Shown here piece by piece: positions 60,334-64,000 of a stretch of DNA of 64,000 nt. Both the position numbers and the translations under genes were made by a program. The notes below the pieces were generated by a model. It saw only the letters and a program-made list of their open reading frames with translations. It was not told where the DNA came from and did not search any database. The stretch is from Taishania sp965247975 (GTDB lineage: Bacteria; Bacteroidota; Bacteroidia; Flavobacteriales_D; Crocinitomicaceae): the NCBI GenBank assembly GCA_965247975.1, contig OZ252050.1:3782001-3846000 (forward strand), written 5' to 3'. The first letter of the stretch is position 1; each line of letters begins with the position of its first letter.

Positions 60334-62097
60334 ATGAAAAGAATTTATCTCTCAGCTTTATCGTTGTTCGCAATTTGCACGATAAACGCACAAGTTTCCT
60401 CTCCAAAATTTGAAGTAACTTCTAAAACTGCACCAAATGTTGCTGGAAACTTAAAAGCACCTAAACCAGCAAGCGCAGAAAAAGTAACTTATCTTTCTCA
60501 AGATTTTGAAACATGGCCTTTAGCTGCTGGTTGGTTATTATCTTCTGGTCCAGCATCTACAATCACAGTTCCAGCTTCGCAAGCTTGGCATCAAACTACA
60601 AATGGTAACCCTGGTGGTGGATGTGGAATTTTATATGTGAACTCAGTTGATACCCATGATGAAAATTTAATAACACCAGAAATTACACTTCCAGCAAGTG
60701 GAAATTTCCGTTTAAATTTTGATTTCAACACAAGTCGCTTTTGGCATGTAACTCCAAATGACAATGTTGACATTACGCTTACAGCTTCAACAGATGGAGG
60801 AACAACTTGGGGGCCAGTGCTTTGGCAAGAAGATGACGATGCGCTCTTGTTGGCATCTTATTCAAATGACTGGGAAACTTACGTATACAAAAGAGCGTAT
60901 GTTAATGTGAGTGCCTTTGCTGGAATGGATGTAATGTTTAAATTCAATTATTTTGGTGTTGATGGCGCACAATGTACTTTAGATAATATTGTGGTAGAAG
61001 ATATTCCTGACAACAATTTATCTGTTTTAAAATCATACACTGGAGACATTATTGGTGACTTTGATTATTCATCTGTGCCTGTGAGCCAAGTTAAACCAAT
61101 GGTCATTGGAACAATCATTCGAAATGATGGAGTTTTGGCTCAAAATGGAAAAGTAATCAATGCTAAAATTAAACTTGGTGGTACAGAAGTTTATAACGGA
61201 AATCAAACAATGGATTTTCCTGCTGGGACACAAGACACCGTTTGGTTTACAACTGGTTACACTCCAACAACTTTGGGGGTTTATACATGTGAGTTTACGC
61301 TTCCGGCAGATGATATCACAACAGATAATACGGCTGCTGTAATTACTGAAACCACGAACTATTTGTATGCACATGATTACAATGGAACAGGTGTTAGAGG
61401 TTTTGACCAAGACGATGAAACTGCCATGGGAACGTTATACTTAATGACAACAAATGCAACGGCTACTGCTATTAATGTAAAGTTTGGAGCGGGAACAACT
61501 GTTGGACAAGAAGTAGTTGTTGCACTTTATGGTCTTCAAACATCGATTCAAGGTACCTTAGATTTCGTTACAGAAGTATATTACACTGTTCAAGCATCTG
61601 ATTTAACAGCTACATCTACAGTTATTGAATTTTTAGCTCCAGTAACATTAACAGCAGGTACAACTTATATGGCCTATGTTAAAAAACAAGCTGGAACAAC
61701 AAGATTATATGTTAATTCAACAAATAATGGTGATGATGATTTTTCTACTGCTTGCTTTGGTCCATTTGGAGCATCTTCTGCAATCAATTGGTTTAACGGT
61801 TGGGGATGGTCTCCTCATGTTAAATTAAACTTTGACCCAACATTATCTATTTCAACATTAGTTGATCTTCAAGGTGTTAATGTTTACCCTAATCCTTCTG
61901 AAGGAATGATAACTATTTCTAACGACTTAAACGCTGAAAACACAATTACTGTGACTGATATGACTGGTAAAGTTGTTTTAACTAAAGCATCTTCTTCGGC
62001 AACAACAGTTGATTTATCAAAAGTTGGTACTGGAGTTTATATGGTTGAAGTTTCTAACGAAAACGGTAAAAAAGTTGAAAGAGTTGTGATTCGTTAA
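60334..62097 (+). CDS. Secreted protein with T9SS type A sorting domain (tandem copy 2)
   Basis: A 587-residue paralogue of the preceding gene with the same order: signal peptide (MKRIYLSALSLFAICTINAQ), choice-of-anchor J domain (YLSQDFETWPLAAGWLLSSG), Ig-like domain (NNLSVLKSYTGDIIGDFDYS) and sorting domain (GVNVYPNPSEGMITIS). The N-terminal domains have drifted far, the middle is moderately similar, and the last 35 or so residues are identical to copy 1. The identical ends, and the repeated terminator, point to gene conversion or recent exchange limited to the 3' part. Confidence 0.85.
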   Translation: MKRIYLSALSLFAICTINAQVSSPKFEVTSKTAPNVAGNLKAPKPASAEKVTYLSQDFETWPLAAGWLLSSGPASTITVPASQAWHQTTNGNPGGGCGILYVNSVDTHDENLITPEITLPASGNFRLNFDFNTSRFWHVTPNDNVDITLTASTDGGTTWGPVLWQEDDDALLLASYSNDWETYVYKRAYVNVSAFAGMDVMFKFNYFGVDGAQCTLDNIVVEDIPDNNLSVLKSYTGDIIGDFDYSSVPVSQVKPMVIGTIIRNDGVLAQNGKVINAKIKLGGTEVYNGNQTMDFPAGTQDTVWFTTGYTPTTLGVYTCEFTLPADDITTDNTAAVITETTNYLYAHDYNGTGVRGFDQDDETAMGTLYLMTTNATATAINVKFGAGTTVGQEVVVALYGLQTSIQGTLDFVTEVYYTVQASDLTATSTVIEFLAPVTLTAGTTYMAYVKKQAGTTRLYVNSTNNGDDDFSTACFGPFGASSAINWFNGWGWSPHVKLNFDPTLSISTLVDLQGVNVYPNPSEGMITISNDLNAENTITVTDMTGKVVLTKASSSATTVDLSKVGTGVYMVEVSNENGKKVERVVIR

Positions 62098-62129
62098 TCA
62101 CCTCGCCAATTTTTTAATAATATTGAAAG

Positions 62130-62162
62130 CCTCTCTTCCATTTTGGAAGGGAGGTTTTTTTT
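62130..62162 (+). terminator. Terminator after tandem copy 2
   Basis: CCTCTCTTCC (62130-62139) pairs with GGAAGGGAGG (62145-62154), followed by T8. It is nearly identical to the terminator at 60185-60217, including upstream flanking bases. Confidence 0.85.
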
Positions 62163-62206
62163 GACATCATAATTCTTGTTATATTTATAACAAATAATAC
62201 AAAATA

Positions 62207-62707
62207 ATGGCTGAATTAAAATTTAAGGGAAACCCCATCAATACCTCTGGCGATATGCCTAAAATTGGACAACTAGCTCCAAACTTCGAACTAGTTAAAA
62301 ATGACTTGTCGCGCGTAAAGCTTTCGGACTACGCTGGTAAATTTGTCATTCTCAATATTTTTCCAAGCATCGACACGGGTGTTTGTGCCATGTCGGTTAG
62401 AAAATTTAACCAAGATGCTGCAAATTTACCAAACACAAAAGTCGTTTGCATTTCAAAAGATTTGCCCTTTGCGCATTCACGCTTTTGTGGGGCTGAAGGA
62501 ATCGAAAATATTGATATGCTTTCTTCATTCGATGAAAATCATTTTGAACTTAACTACCAACTTACTATGATTGATGGTGCGCTCAAAGGGTTGTTTGCTC
62601 GTTCCATCGTTGTTGTAAATCCTGCTGGCGAAATCGTACACACCGAATTGGTTGATGATATTGTACACGAACCAAATTATGAAGCAGCAATGAATGCTGT
62701 GAAATAG
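62207..62707 (+). CDS. tpx: Thiol peroxidase
   Basis: Thioredoxin-dependent atypical 2-Cys peroxiredoxin that reduces hydroperoxides. The 166 residues match the Tpx family in length. The peroxidatic cysteine is in SIDTGVCAMSVRKFN (C60) and the resolving cysteine in FAHSRFCGAEG (C94). There is no signal peptide, so it acts in the cytoplasm as far as the sequence shows. It follows the second T9SS gene after a terminator and has its own short AT-rich upstream region. Confidence 0.96.
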   Translation: MAELKFKGNPINTSGDMPKIGQLAPNFELVKNDLSRVKLSDYAGKFVILNIFPSIDTGVCAMSVRKFNQDAANLPNTKVVCISKDLPFAHSRFCGAEGIENIDMLSSFDENHFELNYQLTMIDGALKGLFARSIVVVNPAGEIVHTELVDDIVHEPNYEAAMNAVK

Positions 62708-62725
62708 TTCTTCAAGTTTTTAACT

Positions 62726-62733
62726 TACCTTTG
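62726..62733 (+). promoter_or_regulatory. -7 box immediately before ygiQ
   Basis: TACCTTTG ends only 4 nt before the ygiQ ATG (62738). If used, transcription would begin at or within the start codon, giving a leaderless message. No clear -33 box was found. Confidence 0.4.
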
Positions 62734-62737
62734 CCTC

Positions 62738-64000
62738 ATGGAACAAAGACCAATAACAGATTGGCTGCCGCTTACCATGAAGGAAGTGGAAAAACGCGGT
62801 TGGACGGAAATTGATGTTATAATCATTTCTGGTGATGCGTATGTAGATCATCCTGCTTTTGGAACGGCTGTTATTGGTCGAATTATTGAAGACGAAGGTT
62901 TTAAAGTTGCCATCGTTGCTCAACCAAATTGGAAGGACGATTTGCGCGATTTCAAAAAATTCGGAAAACCAAAATACTTCTTTGGTGTCACCGCCGGGTG
63001 TATGGATTCCATGGTAAATCATTATACTGCCAATAAGCGTTTGCGTTCAACAGATGCCTACACACCCGGCGGACAAGGTGGTTTTCGTCCAGATTATGCA
63101 ACCATTGTTTATTCAAATATTCTTAAGGATCTTTATCCTGATGTTCCCGTTTTAATTGGTGGAATCGAAGCTTCATTGCGTCGGGTAACGCATTACGATT
63201 ATTGGTCAGACAAACTCATGCCTACCATTTTAAAAGATTCAAAGGCAGAAATGTTGGTCTATGGAATGGGCGACCAACCCTTGCGGGAAATGCTGAAATT
63301 GCTAAAAAAAGGCGTTCCGTTCTCCAACTTAAAAACGATCAAACAAATCGCATTCTTACAAGATGATAAGGAGGAACTTCCGAAAAATAAACAATGGGAA
63401 ACGGTTGAATTATCGAGTCACGAAGAATGTTTGAAAGACAAAATCAAATACGCAGCGAATTTTAAAATTGTTGAAGTGGAATCCAATAAATGGGAAGCAA
63501 ATCGCATTACCCAACAAGTTGGCAATCAAACGCTGGTGATAAATCCACCCTACAAAACGATGGAAGAAGGCGAAATTGACAAAACGTTTGATTTGCCTTA
63601 TACACGTCAACCTCATCCGAAATACAAAAAACGTGGAGCAATTCCGGCGTATGAGATGATTAAATTCTCCATCAACATGCATCGTGGTTGTTTTGGAGGT
63701 TGCAGTTTTTGTACTATTTCGGCGCATCAAGGAAAATTCATTGCTTCGCGAAGTGAAAAATCCATTCTCAATGAATTAGAACAAGTTGTTCAAGATTCAG
63801 ATTTTAAAGGCTATATTTCCGATTTGGGTGGACCATCTGCCAACATGTACAAAATGAAAGGCAAAGACGAAGCCATTTGTGCGCGTTGTTCTTCGCCAAG
63901 TTGCATTCACCCCGTGATTTGCAACAATTTGGATACATCACACAAACCAATGACGGAATTATACCGCAAAGTTGACAACCATCCAGAAGTGAAAAAAGCG
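62738..64000 (+). CDS. YgiQ-family radical SAM protein (cut by window edge)
   Basis: The frame is open from ATG 62738 to the end of the window (421 residues of a protein that usually has about 600-700). The opening DWLPLTMKEVEKRGWTEIDV, ISGDAYVDHPAFGTAVIGR, TPGGQGGFRPDYATIVYSN and LIGGIEASLRRVTHYDYW are characteristic of YgiQ. The radical SAM motif is MHRGCFGGCSFCTIS near residue 315. A cysteine-rich segment later (ICARCSSPSCIHP) also belongs to the family. The reaction catalysed is unknown. Confidence 0.93.
   Translation, partial: MEQRPITDWLPLTMKEVEKRGWTEIDVIIISGDAYVDHPAFGTAVIGRIIEDEGFKVAIVAQPNWKDDLRDFKKFGKPKYFFGVTAGCMDSMVNHYTANKRLRSTDAYTPGGQGGFRPDYATIVYSNILKDLYPDVPVLIGGIEASLRRVTHYDYWSDKLMPTILKDSKAEMLVYGMGDQPLREMLKLLKKGVPFSNLKTIKQIAFLQDDKEELPKNKQWETVELSSHEECLKDKIKYAANFKIVEVESNKWEANRITQQVGNQTLVINPPYKTMEEGEIDKTFDLPYTRQPHPKYKKRGAIPAYEMIKFSINMHRGCFGGCSFCTISAHQGKFIASRSEKSILNELEQVVQDSDFKGYISDLGGPSANMYKMKGKDEAICARCSSPSCIHPVICNNLDTSHKPMTELYRKVDNHPEVKKA

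Overview
The window looks like a low-GC chromosomal segment of a Bacteroidota bacterium, most likely order Flavobacteriales (a Crocinitomicaceae/Fluviicola-like lineage is an inference). The evidence is: promoter boxes of the TAnnTTTG type before several genes; three exported proteins with type IX secretion C-terminal domains; an SDR-type L-threonine dehydrogenase; a dcw cluster without murF or ddl that ends in ftsZ-yqeY; and a LytS/LytTR two-component system. I saw no rRNA, tRNA, CRISPR array or transposase gene. Gene density is high, with frequent 1-13 nt overlaps and many TTG/GTG starts.

Layout. 1-2.9 kb (minus): deoC with two aldehyde dehydrogenases, a likely deoxynucleoside-carbon route. 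2.9-4.9 kb (minus): a secreted MORN-like repeat protein and L-threonine 3-dehydrogenase. 5-10.3 kb (plus): the tyrosine-degradation genes hmgA and hppD, with a GNAT enzyme, a possible papain-like secreted protein and a B12-type radical SAM protein between them. 10.3-14.1 kb: a Fic protein with an altered active site and a duplicated promoter, then a LiaF-like/LytS/LytTR operon. 14.2-14.9 kb: a HigBA toxin-antitoxin pair. 15.3-16.8 kb: tryptophan 2,3-dioxygenase and purE. 16.8-19.4 kb: a large beta-propeller type IX secretion substrate. 19.6-22.6 kb: divergent namZ and a LolE/FtsX-type permease with an unusual insertion. 22.7-25.2 kb: a small accessory-looking patch of three hypothetical genes and an XRE regulator.

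25.2-32.9 kb (minus) is a lipid, vitamin and peptide housekeeping block: yceD-like gene, rpmF, plsX, fabH, accB, accC, preceded by pepA and pdxA. The accC 3' end plus its terminator is present twice, with a perfect 42-nt palindrome between the copies. 33-39.3 kb holds lipoproteins, Mrp and NFU iron-sulfur factors, a membrane glycosyltransferase-like protein, an unknown exported protein and superoxide dismutase. 39.3-41.8 kb is a decaying, repeat-rich stretch with a likely frameshifted gene.

41.7-58.2 kb (plus) is one long division and cell-wall operon: mraZ-rsmH-ftsL-ftsI-murE-mraY-murD-(unknown)-ftsW-murG-murC-ftsQ-ftsA-ftsZ-yqeY. It has two candidate MraZ-box arrays around its promoter and an unrecognised gene between murD and ftsW. 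58.4-62.1 kb carries two tandem paralogous type IX secretion substrates. The window ends with tpx and a truncated ygiQ.
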